Below are positions 22,863 through 31,737 of a stretch of 64,000 bases of DNA, one piece after another. The position numbers were made by a program, and so were the translations under genes. How positions within the stretch are numbered: position 1 is the stretch's first letter; every line of letters begins with the position of its first letter. Origin of the DNA: Deltaproteobacteria bacterium HGW-Deltaproteobacteria-2 (GTDB lineage: Bacteria > Desulfobacterota > Syntrophia > Syntrophales > Smithellaceae); assembly GCA_002840505.1 (NCBI GenBank), contig PHBC01000003.1, positions 1 through 64,000 on the forward strand, given 5' to 3'. The notes below the pieces were generated by a model. The model made no database searches, was not told the origin of the DNA, and saw only the letters and a list, made by a program, of their open reading frames with translations.

Positions 22863-25472
22863 TTACGGCACGTTCTTTGTTTCTTTTTGTGATTTGGTTA
22901 TTCTGCTCATTCTTTCGGCCATATCCTTGAAACTGATATAACTATCGGGATTCTGATTGACAATATCTACTCCCCTGAACAACGCCTTTCTTACAAGATA
23001 TTCTTTACCCGAGTCGTGAATAAGTCCCCGCAGTTTGAAAATATCATCCTTGAGAGTGCACCTCATGCCGATTTGGCTGTAAGGATAATCTTTGAAAAAC
23101 TGGTTGATGCCGCTGTTTAAGATGGCGGAAATCGCTCCTGAACCGGTGCTGACGATAGAAAGATCATTAATCGCATCAACGCTGATCAGTTTCGGCACAC
23201 TTCTGCTTGTATCCGTTTCGATCACAAGATCAAAACTGGACGGCTGATCATATTCCATCGAAAAATTCTTTAACGATCCTTTGATAAGACCTGTCATCCG
23301 TCCCACCTTGAGGCTCGACGTGAGCTTTTCCAGATCGATATGATCAAAACCGGCATCGGCTCCAAAAAACTGTGACGCGGAAAATAACCGGCCGGCAAAA
23401 ATGTTTTCTATTTTGATTTGTCCGCCGAAGGACTGCGCGACAAGCGCACCGCTGGCAGTCCACTTTCCATTCTGAAAAATTATGGAAGGTAATTTCCCGT
23501 CAATCATTCCGGATAAAAGCACCGGCTCTTCCTGTTCTATTATTTGCTCAATATTAACATGTCTGATGACCATGCCCGTTTCCGCGCGCATTTCCGGTCG
23601 CAAAAGATTTTCCACCCTGAAACCCGCAAGGCTGATTTCACCATCGAATATTTTGGCGTTTATCGGATCAGGCAGGATAAACCTGTTGCCGGAGAATACA
23701 ACCGGCATAGCAAATTTGCTGATCCGGATATTATCCTTTTCCAACAGATCAAAAGCAACGGCGCCGGTCTTGCCGCCGGAAGAAGATGCGGCAGGAGTAC
23801 CGGTAAAAGCAAGATCGTAGGGCAGTGAAACGTTCAGCCCGGTCAGTGTCAGCGAGTTTGCGGGCGAACGCACATCGACGCCGCGCAGGGCCAGATCACC
23901 CTCAATCATTTTTTGCCGGTCGGATATCAGAGCCGTGAGTTTTAAATCCGCGTCGCCTTCGATCTTCAAATCCTTAAAATTGGAATAATTCTGACTGATA
24001 TAATTTTGCGCGGCAACGCTAAACAGACGCTTGAGCAAAATGCTTTTTGCGTTGAGAGAAATGAGATTTCTGTCGGGCGACACATCAGCGGAAAATTTAT
24101 AATTGCCGGTCTGAAAGAGATCGCCTGTCCCCGACAAAGAAAGCGAAAAAGGTTTTTGAGCAAATGCGCCCTGCGCGGAAATCTTAGCTTTTTTGCCCTT
24201 GAAGTCCTGATAATAAGCTCCCCAGAGAAACTCACCGACCGCGCAATCCGTGTTGAAATTGAAACTGCCTTTGCGGCCTCCGCCCGGCGCATCAAACTTA
24301 AGTTCCGTTCTGCTGTTCATCTTTTCTGCGGCTTTGGAACTATCGGCAGAAGCGAAACCCCCTTGGCGAAGGTCAACAATTGCTTTTGCCTTCCATATCA
24401 GAGCATCCTCTTCCTGTCTGCCCCAGCTTTCTATTTCAAATCCGCTTTTACCCTTAAATTTCCAGTCGCGATAATTATCGGGCAGCAGTGGTTTTATAAG
24501 GACGCTAATCCGCGCGATGTCCAGGGACGAGGCATGCAAAGAAGCGTTCCAAACCAGTGGATTGGCGGTTACCGAAATTCCGCCTTTCAGCAATCCGATG
24601 TCCGCGCCTGATATTTCCAGCGACGTAAGAGAAAAACCGGATGTCTTCTGATCGTATGATGCATTGAAGTGAGCCTCGATATTTTTAATCGCAAGCCGCC
24701 CTTTGCCTACTCCCTGAGTAATATTACTGACTGTTGCGCTGGCGCCGTCCAGAGAGATCATATCACCGTCCAGTTTGAGACCGGATGTGAACGCTCCGTT
24801 ATCGAGTTTTATGTCACTATATAAACTCTTATCCAAAATAATCCGAAACGAACCGGAAGCATGAGGCGCTGGCGAAAATCGGGCAAGGTCAAGTGCCGTT
24901 TCCAGTGAGCCTTCGACGGCAGTGCTTCCGGAAGTAATGATAAAACCGCTCTTACCGTTAAGATGACCGGCGCCATCAGGATTAAAATCATTTATGCTCA
25001 TATTCATGCCGGACAGAGAATAGATTGTCGCATCCGCTTTCAAATCCAGCCGGCCGTTTTTCACTTCCAGAAGATGGACCCGAGGCAGCTTTTTGAGGGT
25101 TTCCAACGGGTTGGTTTCCGATTTTTCTTTTTTCAGATAGAATATAAATTTCGGATCGGTAAGAACCATCTTCTCTATATTGATTTTCCACCAGCGGCTG
25201 ACACTGCCTTTGATATCCGCCCTGGGCAGAGAAATCGTAAAACCTTTTTCCTTCATTTCCTTGATCTGCAGGCCGCTGATATGGCCGCCGAGATGACGAT
25301 CAAGATAAATGTCATCGACATGCAGATAAATACCGGTCATGGGCTGCGCATATGCCGCCAGCCTGTTTACGGCGCGGGGGGACTGCAAAAGGGGAAACAG
25401 TCCGATAAGCACTGCCGCAGGCACGGCAAGAATTAAAATGATTATGGTAATGACGAATACTTTCTTTTTCAT
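22863..25472 (-). CDS. YdbH/AsmA-like intermembrane lipid-transport protein
   Basis: An 869-residue protein with one N-terminal membrane anchor (about residues 5-27, VFVITIIILILAVPAAVLIG) followed by a long beta-rich periplasmic body with repeated short strands, typical of AsmA-like bridge proteins. The C-terminal part, with LVRKALFRGVDIVNQNPDSYISFKDM and a preceding GVSGAISAILNSGINQFF-like stretch, resembles YdbH. Such proteins form a hydrophobic groove spanning the periplasm for phospholipid transfer to the outer membrane. Upstream of and presumably cotranscribed with the ydbL-like gene. The assignment rests on overall character plus the neighbour rather than on a short motif. Confidence 0.72.
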   Translation of the reverse strand: MKKKVFVITIIILILAVPAAVLIGLFPLLQSPRAVNRLAAYAQPMTGIYLHVDDIYLDRHLGGHISGLQIKEMKEKGFTISLPRADIKGSVSRWWKINIEKMVLTDPKFIFYLKKEKSETNPLETLKKLPRVHLLEVKNGRLDLKADATIYSLSGMNMSINDFNPDGAGHLNGKSGFIITSGSTAVEGSLETALDLARFSPAPHASGSFRIILDKSLYSDIKLDNGAFTSGLKLDGDMISLDGASATVSNITQGVGKGRLAIKNIEAHFNASYDQKTSGFSLTSLEISGADIGLLKGGISVTANPLVWNASLHASSLDIARISVLIKPLLPDNYRDWKFKGKSGFEIESWGRQEEDALIWKAKAIVDLRQGGFASADSSKAAEKMNSRTELKFDAPGGGRKGSFNFNTDCAVGEFLWGAYYQDFKGKKAKISAQGAFAQKPFSLSLSGTGDLFQTGNYKFSADVSPDRNLISLNAKSILLKRLFSVAAQNYISQNYSNFKDLKIEGDADLKLTALISDRQKMIEGDLALRGVDVRSPANSLTLTGLNVSLPYDLAFTGTPAASSSGGKTGAVAFDLLEKDNIRISKFAMPVVFSGNRFILPDPINAKIFDGEISLAGFRVENLLRPEMRAETGMVIRHVNIEQIIEQEEPVLLSGMIDGKLPSIIFQNGKWTASGALVAQSFGGQIKIENIFAGRLFSASQFFGADAGFDHIDLEKLTSSLKVGRMTGLIKGSLKNFSMEYDQPSSFDLVIETDTSRSVPKLISVDAINDLSIVSTGSGAISAILNSGINQFFKDYPYSQIGMRCTLKDDIFKLRGLIHDSGKEYLVRKALFRGVDIVNQNPDSYISFKDMAERMSRITKSQKETKNVP

Positions 25473-25733
25473 TATCCCGAACCATACTTCATGTTACGAT
25501 GCGCCTGATAATTCCGAAAGGCACCATTTTTAAAATAGGTATGTGTTAAAATATTATTTTATCCCAAAGCCGTCAAGAAATGAAGTTTGTTGCTGTAACT
25601 GTAAGAAGCATATAACATATCTTCGAAAATATCGACCCCGCATACACGGGATAAACTCCAGCCGGCGGTGCACCCCTTAGGTTATTAACAGTCCAACAAT
25701 AATAACGACATTGGGCACGTAGCCACTACAGTC

Positions 25734-25804
25734 GTCACCCCGGCGGAGGCCGGGGTCCAGTTTTAATAATTCTGGATTCCGGCTAGACCCATGCCGGAAT
25801 GACC
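25734..25804. repeat. Pair of REP-like palindromes
   Basis: Two inverted-repeat units, GTCACCCCGGCGGAGGCCGG...CCAG and CTGGATTCCGG...CCGGAATGAC, face each other. The surrounding 25500-25960 region has no gene; it also contains AT-rich DNA and a C-rich palindromic run (CCTCCCTTGAGGGGAGG) near 25850-25935. Confidence 0.6.
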
Positions 25805-25967
25805 AATGTCTAGACTATTATGAGACAATTAATAAATCCATCATTCTCTTTCCTCCCTTGAGGGGAGGAAATTAAAAGGAGGGTGAAGTATTTTTTTAAT
25901 CGCCCCCTCCCCTCAATCCCCTCCCTCAAGGGTCGGGGAAGTTTTTGAAGAAGGCAACTTGGTATCA

Positions 25968-26141
25968 ATCCATTTTCTGTAAATATTCAATTCTCTCAAT
26001 CAGCGGCGGCCAATTCACAACCAGACAAACAAAATAGAGCCCGACAAGGGATAAAACAATCATAAATATTAATTGTTGTAAAATATGTTTCTTTTTCCAG
26101 TGGCCGATTTCATGGGCAAGCACCACCAGTATTTGGTCGTG
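25968..26141 (-). pseudogene. Truncated, internally deleted copy of the M48 peptidase gene
   Basis: Read on the minus strand this stretch encodes ILVVLAHEIGHWKKKHIL, continues through VGLYFVCLVVNWP, and then jumps directly to PLIERIEYLQKMD and stop. The intact gene at 27812-29074 has the same two segments about 90 codons apart (VVNWPSLYG... and PPLIERIEYLKSID). So this copy lacks everything before the zinc motif and has a deletion between the two segments. Nucleotide identity with the intact gene is high across about 130 bp, so the duplication is fairly recent. Confidence 0.85.
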
Positions 26142-26204
26142 CTGAAAAAAGGATGTTTTATTAATACTCACATCTTCTGCTTGACAGAAACGTTCCCACG
26201 CTAT

Positions 26205-26286
26205 AGGTAACGAACAGGGGTGGCCGACAAGGTCTGAGATTATACCCTTTGAACCTGATCCGGGTAATGCCGGCGTAGGGAGAGAA
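26205..26286 (+). promoter_or_regulatory. TPP riboswitch (THI element)
   Basis: The conserved core is complete: AGGGGTG, then GTCTGAGATTATACCCTT, GAACCTGATCCGGGTAAT and GCCGGCGTAGGGA. It lies 97 nt before thi4. Binding of thiamine pyrophosphate should switch off the two thiamine genes through the terminator that follows. Confidence 0.93.
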
Positions 26287-26298
26287 AAAGGTGTATCC

Positions 26299-26332
26299 AT
26301 CCGTTTCCCCTCATGAGGAAACGGATTTTTTT
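26299..26332 (+). terminator. Intrinsic terminator, expression platform of the TPP riboswitch
   Basis: ATCCGTTTCC (26299-26308) pairs perfectly with GGAAACGGAT (26317-26326) and is followed by a run of seven T. It stands between the aptamer and thi4, so control is by transcription attenuation. Confidence 0.88.
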
Positions 26333-26382
26333 ATGGGTATCCATACCAGTCAGCCACCCAATAAAATCTTTGGGAGGTATTC

Positions 26383-27153
26383 ATGTTAAACGAAGTAATT
26401 ATCAGTCGGGCAATTCTGGATTCCTATTTTAAAAAGCTTGATAGCTGTTTGGATCTTGATGTCGCCATAGTCGGCGGCGGACCATCAGGTTTGGTGGCCG
26501 GATACTATCTGGCCAGGGCAGGACGGAAAGTGTCACTTTTCGAACGCAAGCTCTCGATAGGGGGTGGCGTTTGGGGAGGCGGCATGATGTTCAATTCCAT
26601 CGTGGTGCAGGAGGCCGGCCGGCAACTGCTTGACGAATTCGACCTCAAAGGTTCGGAATATACGCCCGGCTATTATGTGCTCGATGCCGTGGATGTCACT
26701 GCAACACTCATCCACAAGGCCGTGCGGGCCGGTCTGCAGATCTTCAACCTCATTACCATGGAGGATGTGGTGATCAAGAACGAGCGCGTGGCCGGTCTGG
26801 TCATCAATTGGAGCGCTGTTGATATCCTGAAGTGGCATGTGGACCCGATAACCCTTCACGCCAAATATGTCATCGACGGCACGGGGCATCCCGCCAATGT
26901 CGCCGAAGTACTCGTCCGGAAAATGGGCGTCAGACTGAATACGAGCACCGGCGGCATCGTGGGTGAAAAATCCATGGAGGCCGAACAGGGCGAGATGCAA
27001 ACTGTAGAAAACACCCGCGAGGTCTATCCCGGGCTTTATGTCAGCGGCATGGCCGCCAATGCGGTTTATGGCGGCTATCGCATGGGTCCGGTCTTCGGCG
27101 GCATGCTGCTCTCGGGCCGCAAGGCGGCTGAAATGATTCTGGCGCACCTATGA
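26383..27153 (+). CDS. thi4: Sulfide-dependent ADP-thiazole synthase (Thi4 family)
   Basis: A 256-residue flavoprotein-like fold with [18 protein letters not shown] at the N-terminus, [18 protein letters not shown], a conserved DGTGH and the closing [21 protein letters not shown]. Thi4 makes the thiazole half of thiamine from NAD, glycine and a sulfur source. Eukaryotic Thi4 sacrifices an active-site Cys; this protein has only one Cys (residue 22, outside the active region), so it must use free sulfide, as the archaeal and anaerobic types do. GGGAGG precedes the ATG at 26383. It is under a TPP riboswitch, overlaps thiE by 4 bp, and is visibly more GC-rich than its flanks. Confidence 0.9.
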   Translation: MLNEVIISRAILDSYFKKLDSCLDLDVAIVGGGPSGLVAGYYLARAGRKVSLFERKLSIGGGVWGGGMMFNSIVVQEAGRQLLDEFDLKGSEYTPGYYVLDAVDVTATLIHKAVRAGLQIFNLITMEDVVIKNERVAGLVINWSAVDILKWHVDPITLHAKYVIDGTGHPANVAEVLVRKMGVRLNTSTGGIVGEKSMEAEQGEMQTVENTREVYPGLYVSGMAANAVYGGYRMGPVFGGMLLSGRKAAEMILAHL

Positions 27154-27800
27154 TTACAGCAAAAGATCAAACACTCAGAGCAGACCTGCGGCGCGGGCTT
27201 TATCTTGTATTGACTGAACCGCGAGACGGGTATGAAACGGTCTGCCGGTGGGCGGTGGAGGCAGGTCTTCCGGCAGTGCAATTGCGCTACAAGGGCAGTG
27301 ACGATCGTGAACATCTTGCTCTGGCGCAAGCTCTGCGACTGATCACCAAAGGCACCGGCACGCTCTTCATCGTGAATGACCGGCCCGATATCGCACGCAT
27401 CTCGCAAGCCGACGGAGTGCATCTGGGTCAGAATGATCTTCCGGTTGCGGAAGTCCGGCGGATCATCGGCCCGGCCATGTTGCTGGGCCTTTCCACGCAT
27501 GACATAGAGCAGGTTGCCACCGCGAACACCGCGCCTGTAGATTACATCGGGTTCGGGCCTTTGTTCTCCACCAATTCCAAGGCGCAACCCGATCCGGTAA
27601 CCGGTCCCGGGGCATTGAAAGCCGCGCTGGTCATCAGCCGACATCCCGTCGTAGCCATAGGCGGGCTGAATCTGGAGCGTATCAAGCAACTGCATGCACG
27701 CCCGCATAATGCGGCAGTTATCCGGGCTGTAAGTGACGCGCCCAATCCTCTGGCCGCTATGCGCGCGATCAATGCTGCTTGCCTGGACATGGACTTGTGA
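27150..27800 (+). CDS. thiE: Thiamine-phosphate synthase
   Basis: The 216-residue TIM-barrel protein carries ThiE landmarks: LPAVQLRYK at the first substrate strand, [22 protein letters not shown], the [13 protein letters not shown] loop and AIGGL at the phosphate site. It joins hydroxymethylpyrimidine pyrophosphate and thiazole phosphate. The start overlaps the thi4 stop (ATGA), so the two are coupled. As with thi4, G+C is above the neighbourhood. thiC and other thiamine genes are not in the window. Confidence 0.9.
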   Translation: MITAKDQTLRADLRRGLYLVLTEPRDGYETVCRWAVEAGLPAVQLRYKGSDDREHLALAQALRLITKGTGTLFIVNDRPDIARISQADGVHLGQNDLPVAEVRRIIGPAMLLGLSTHDIEQVATANTAPVDYIGFGPLFSTNSKAQPDPVTGPGALKAALVISRHPVVAIGGLNLERIKQLHARPHNAAVIRAVSDAPNPLAAMRAINAACLDMDL

Positions 27801-27811
27801 CGTCTGTCGGT

Positions 27812-29074
27812 TTAAGTATTGCCGATTTCTTTATCGATTGATTTTAAATATTCGATTCTCTCAATCAGCGGAGGATGGGAATAATAAAACCAGACATATA
27901 AAGGGTGAGGATGCAGATTAGATAGATTGTCTTTGGCTAATCGTTTGAGTGCGTTAATCATGGGCTCTGATGTTCCGGTTAACTCATGAGCCATTTTGTC
28001 AGCTTCACGTTCATACCGTCGTGAAATAATAGCGCCCAGGGGACTAAAGAAAAATCCTATGCAACTCAAATAAATAGAAACCAAAAGCAATCCGGCGTAA
28101 ACAGGCTTGTTTTTTAATCCGAACGCGCCATACAGCGACGGCCAGTTCACAACCAGATAAACAAAATAGAGCCCGACAAGGGATAAAACAATCATAAATA
28201 TTAATTGCTTCAGGATATGCTTCTTTTTCCAGTGGCCGATTTCATGCGCGAGCACCGCCAGTATTTCTTCGTGCGAATGAGAAGCAAGCAAAGTGTCATA
28301 CAGAACGATGCGCTTGGTTTTGCCAATGCCGGTAAAATAGGCGTTGGTATGCTTGGAACGTTTGCCTTCATCAACCTGAAAAATTCCCTTGGCCTTTAAT
28401 CCGACTTTGGCCAGCAGCGATGTGATTTTTTCTTTCAGCTCTTCATCCTTAATCGGTTCATATTTATTAAAGAGCGGAGCGATGACCACCGGATAAAGCC
28501 ACATCAGTAAAATTTCAAACGCTGTAAAAAACACCCAGGCCCAGAACCACCAGCTTTTCGGCAGGTAAAGAATAAAAGCCATGAAGGCGGAAAGCAGTAC
28601 TCCCATTAAGACGGCGGAAATGATCACAGATTTCACAAGGTCCGTAAGCCACAGCTTCCAGGTAATCGTGGAAAAACCATATTTCTTTTCCAGAACAAAC
28701 GTGTGGTAAATGTCGAATGGAATTCCCGCGACACCACCGATGACCGACAGTACCCCGAAAAAAATCAGCGCCTGCCAGATTAAGTGCCACTGCAACCCAA
28801 AGAGTTTCCCGACAAGCACCGGCAGTAAAAGAAACAATATGGCCAGTTCCAGAATGTCTTCGACTAAATTTTCTTTAGTTTCCAGACGCGAATTGTCATA
28901 AGTATAATCCACCATTTTCGCCAGAGTTGCTTCATCAATCATACCCTGAAAAACAGGAGGAATCTCCTTGCCGTGATTTCGCAAATGTCTGATGTTGAGT
29001 TGCTGTAAAATATAACGCCAGATTATCCGGCCGAGAAACAAAATTAAAAATAAAATTAAAAGCGTATTTTCCAT
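27812..29074 (-). CDS. M48 family metallopeptidase (Ste24/CAAX-protease-like membrane protein)
   Basis: A 420-residue membrane protein with several transmembrane segments, the zinc motif HEIGH at about residue 278 (AVLAHEIGHWKKKH), and a downstream EREADKMAHEL that supplies the third ligand. The long N-terminal membrane part and the YEPIKDEELKEKI region are like Ste24-type rather than the shorter HtpX proteases. Probably membrane-protein quality control or cleavage of a membrane substrate. The stop is 12 bp from the thiE stop (convergent). A deleted copy of its 3' half lies on the other side of the thiamine cassette. Confidence 0.88.
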   Translation of the reverse strand: MENTLLILFLILFLGRIIWRYILQQLNIRHLRNHGKEIPPVFQGMIDEATLAKMVDYTYDNSRLETKENLVEDILELAILFLLLPVLVGKLFGLQWHLIWQALIFFGVLSVIGGVAGIPFDIYHTFVLEKKYGFSTITWKLWLTDLVKSVIISAVLMGVLLSAFMAFILYLPKSWWFWAWVFFTAFEILLMWLYPVVIAPLFNKYEPIKDEELKEKITSLLAKVGLKAKGIFQVDEGKRSKHTNAYFTGIGKTKRIVLYDTLLASHSHEEILAVLAHEIGHWKKKHILKQLIFMIVLSLVGLYFVYLVVNWPSLYGAFGLKNKPVYAGLLLVSIYLSCIGFFFSPLGAIISRRYEREADKMAHELTGTSEPMINALKRLAKDNLSNLHPHPLYVWFYYSHPPLIERIEYLKSIDKEIGNT

Positions 29075-29129
29075 AAACTACTGATCTTTATGAAACTCCT
29101 CTCTTAAGGAAACAACCATCTTTATATTA

Positions 29130-29402
29130 TTAATAAGCTTCTTTCCTCTTCATTATATCCATGATGAAAATCAATATTTGTTTTTCATCAACCTGATAAA
29201 ACAAACGATATTCTCCAATTCGATACCGGTAAACATCTTTAAATTCACCTTTTAGTTTCTTGATATTTTTGCCAAAGAAAGGATTGATTCTTAATTGGGG
29301 ATAAACGTATGTTTTGACTTTATTATAAATTTTACTGATATCTTTTTTAGAAATGACACGCTGAAATGTTTCCGTCTCCGCAATTTCAAATCTATTTAAC
29401 AA
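29130..29402 (-). CDS. RelE/ParE-superfamily toxin
   Basis: The 90-residue protein has the RelE-type core: TFQRVISKKDISKIYNKVKTYV, NPFFGKNIKKLKGEFKDVYRYRIGEYRLFYQVDE and the closing ILIFIMDIMKRKEAY. RelE-type toxins cleave mRNA at the ribosome, while some relatives act on gyrase; the target is not decided by sequence alone. It overlaps the upstream antitoxin gene by about 11 bp, the usual arrangement. Confidence 0.83.
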   Translation of the reverse strand: MLNRFEIAETETFQRVISKKDISKIYNKVKTYVYPQLRINPFFGKNIKKLKGEFKDVYRYRIGEYRLFYQVDEKQILIFIMDIMKRKEAY

Positions 29403-29634
29403 TTCGATATTTCCCCTTCTTAATATCTTCCTTAGCCTTTCTTAATGATGAGACCAGAACCTTGTCCTTCAATATCGCGGCCATTTCATGATCATCAACA
29501 AATGCTTCTTCAGTCACATGGGAAAGAGTTGCATATTCGATAAAGTTTGATATTGTTCGCCTCTGTGCCTGAGCAGCGGTCCTGAAGATATCATAGGTAT
29601 CATCATCTATTCGCAATGTTATTGTTTTACCCAT
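29392..29634 (-). CDS. Ribbon-helix-helix antitoxin
   Basis: An 80-residue protein with an N-terminal ribbon-helix-helix (KTITLRIDDDTYDIFRTAAQ ... ISNFIEYAT) that would bind its own promoter, and a charged C-terminus that would wrap the toxin. The ATG at 29634 has GAGG 8 nt upstream; the in-frame extension to 29661 does not. It is directly followed by the RelE-type toxin gene. Confidence 0.82.
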   Translation of the reverse strand: MGKTITLRIDDDTYDIFRTAAQAQRRTISNFIEYATLSHVTEEAFVDDHEMAAILKDKVLVSSLRKAKEDIKKGKYRIVK

Positions 29635-29699
29635 AATCCAAACCTCTTCATTTTTATTCAATTATAAACTATTTGCCGCATTCAATCAAGCATCTTCTT

Positions 29700-29880
29700 T
29701 TTAATGAGACTCATTGAAAACGAATTCCGACGAATCGGAGTGAAGTTTGAAATGTTAGTCGAATTATCCCCGAAGCGAAGCGGAGCGGGATAATGATCAT
29801 CCTTTGATATACCAGAAGCGTAGTGCACTGAAATTTGTCGGACGAATTATCCCGCAAAGCGGAGGGTATGAACCCCAAAG
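29700..29880. repeat. Dispersed intergenic repeat (ATTATCCC family), member 2
   Basis: Contains CGAATTATCCCCGAAGCG, GGGATAATGATCAT, a CACTGAAATTTGTCGGA word and a second CGAATTATCCCGC. These correspond to blocks in the repeats at 11702-11900 and 61044-61290. No open frame with protein character. Confidence 0.5.
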
Positions 29881-29967
29881 TTTACATTGAGGTTCACGCA
29901 CGGGGTTAATTACATAATCATGCTTTGCGGTTAATAATTAAGTATTCTGTTCCCGAAATTATCCTAT

Positions 29968-30132
29968 TCAATTTTTTATATTTTTATATGCAAACAAACT
30001 CAAGCCGAAACCAACAACGATAAGAGAACCTCCACAGGGCATATTCATGCCTAAAAATGTAAAATCAAAGAATTTTAAAATCCCTTCCCCGATAAACATT
30101 AAACCGCCAATAATCAAAGCATACTTTTCCAT
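29968..30132 (-). CDS. Small membrane protein of unknown function
   Basis: A 54-residue protein with two hydrophobic segments (ALIIGGLMFIGEGILKFF and GSLIVVGFGLSLFAY). The ATG at 30132 sits behind an excellent GGAGGA ribosome site, which is the main reason to call it real. The longer frame to 30168 has no ribosome site. I do not recognise the family; it stands alone between repeats. Confidence 0.55.
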   Translation of the reverse strand: MEKYALIIGGLMFIGEGILKFFDFTFLGMNMPCGGSLIVVGFGLSLFAYKNIKN

Positions 30133-30220
30133 GGTAGTTCCTCCTCCATTAATAATATTTAAAAACACGGTAAGCCCTCCGTGCCTTTAGTGTTGTGAGT
30201 CATAAATATCTTTACAGCAT

Positions 30221-30269
30221 GTCATTTCGAAGTCCCGCATACGCGGGATCATACTCCGCGAGAAATCTT
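30221..30269. repeat. REP-like palindrome
   Basis: GTCATTTCGAAGTCCCGCATACGCGGGATCAT and a following CCGCGAGAAATC show the same scheme as the element at 22128-22177 (CCCGCATACGCGGG core). Confidence 0.5.
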
Positions 30270-30347
30270 AATGATCATAAGAATATACAAGATATCTCCC
30301 GTTGGTCGATATGACAAGTTTTCATTGAAACACTACACTAGCTGGTT

Positions 30348-31136
30348 TTATTTCCCCACCGGGCAGGAATTGAGGCAGTCGAAGCAATAATAGAATACCC
30401 CTGTGTTCATGTTCTGCCAGAACTCCCAGAAATCCGGGCTTTTGATCAAGTTGATTTTTTCTTCGTCGCCGGGCGCCTTGATCAGCTTTATCCCGAACCG
30501 GATAAGGCCGGGTAGACCGTATTTCATGTGGTGCACTGCGCAACGCATGACCGCCTCTTCGCCCTTAAGCCTGAGCGCGCCCGTGGGGCAGGCCTCCACG
30601 CACAGGTCGCACTCGGAACAATAATTTTCCTTCACGGGTTTGCCCGGATCCAGGTCCGCGCTGGTGAGGATGGCCAGGAATCTGACGCGCGGCCCGAATT
30701 CTTTGGTAATCAAAAGGCCGTTCTTCCCGATCGACCCGAGTCCGGCCTCATAGGCAATATGACGCAGACTCAGTTCTGCGATAAGTCCACCGGTTTCTCT
30801 CTGCATGGGCAAAGGAAGATAGGTCGGGATCGGGCTGGCCGAAAAACCGGCATCATCCAGATCTCGCATTAAAGCGAAACCCACGCGGGCCAATTCCTCG
30901 TAGAGTAGTTTTGTGGAAAACTGCGCGATTCTGATGTTGCTCTGGGATGCCGCAACCGAGGAGCTGACCATGCGCACGCCCACGATCAGTAAAGATTTGG
31001 CTTGGGGGTCGATCTTGCTTATCTCCTCTTTTGCGCCGGGATATTTTTCCATCTGAGCCGTGGTGCATGCAGAGACCATATCCACTCCCAATTCTTTTGC
31101 TCTTTTGAAAATTTTATCGGTAAGTTTTTTATCCAT
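30348..31136 (-). CDS. QueG-like double [4Fe-4S] protein
   Basis: The 262-residue protein has a ferredoxin-like motif CSECDLCVEACPTGAL and a final CFDCLNSCP, together enough for two 4Fe-4S clusters, behind an N-terminal region (GVRMVSSSVAAS, GSIGKNGLLITKEFGPRVRF) shared with epoxyqueuosine reductase relatives. True QueG is larger and B12-dependent; this shorter form is common in anaerobes and of unknown substrate. The ATG at 31136 follows GGGAG; the frame upstream to 31166 lacks a ribosome site. The gene is more GC-rich than its neighbours. It is related in design to the protein at 41549-42505. Confidence 0.72.
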   Translation of the reverse strand: MDKKLTDKIFKRAKELGVDMVSACTTAQMEKYPGAKEEISKIDPQAKSLLIVGVRMVSSSVAASQSNIRIAQFSTKLLYEELARVGFALMRDLDDAGFSASPIPTYLPLPMQRETGGLIAELSLRHIAYEAGLGSIGKNGLLITKEFGPRVRFLAILTSADLDPGKPVKENYCSECDLCVEACPTGALRLKGEEAVMRCAVHHMKYGLPGLIRFGIKLIKAPGDEEKINLIKSPDFWEFWQNMNTGVFYYCFDCLNSCPVGK

Positions 31137-31239
31137 GTAGATACTCCCTTTTTTAATGAGACCCAAGATTTAATGAAACATAGCGCACTGAAGCTTACAG
31201 ATCGAATTAATGAAACTAAACTATTATAAACGAAATGCA

Positions 31240-31672
31240 GTAATATTTGCTAGTTGAATTATCTTAGATCGAAGGACTCTTTAAACGACTGATGACTGCC
31301 AACGTCCTGACCGTTGCAATGAATAGCTAATATTTTCAGGACAACGCGTAAACGCAAAACAATTATTTTTCAAAAGGATAACGTGATTAGATGTAGATGC
31401 ACTTTAATAACGAAAAAATATGATTATCGCTATTGGGGTAGTAACTTAATAACTTAAGGGCGTCCCCCCTACACTACTCATGTTAGCACTTCTAAAAACC
31501 TAAGCATCAGGTCTTGAAATAACAGTTTTTCTTAACAATTCTGTATTCCTGTTTCATCACCTATATGTAACAAGTGTCATGGTTCGATATGACAAAAATC
31601 TCCACCCACCCCTAAGAAAAGCAGAGGATTAGAAGATTAGATTATTGGCGGTTTGGATATCCACAAAATCAC
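31240..31672. other. Intergenic stretch without recognisable genes
   Basis: About 430 bp of AT-rich DNA between the divergent QueG-like and acyl-CoA ligase genes. The part next to 31136 (31155-31260) has worn pieces of the dispersed ATTATCCC repeat (CGCACTGAAGCTT, ATCGAATTA). Otherwise nothing is visible up to the promoter at 31673. Confidence 0.4.
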
Positions 31673-31701
31673 TTGACAGAAGGATTTTTCGGCTATAGTA
31701 T
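31673..31701 (+). promoter_or_regulatory. Sigma-70-type promoter of the acyl-CoA ligase gene
   Basis: TTGACA (31673-31678), a 17-bp spacer and TAGTAT (31696-31701) lie about 36 bp before the start codon at 31738. Confidence 0.65.
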
Positions 31702-31737
31702 GCCAGTTAACGTAAGGTGGGTTTAGGGAGGTGTAAA

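Noticed and set aside
25965-26300. A 111-codon minus-strand frame as an intact gene
   Set aside because: Its first half is the antisense of the TPP riboswitch and its second half a deleted fragment of the M48 peptidase.
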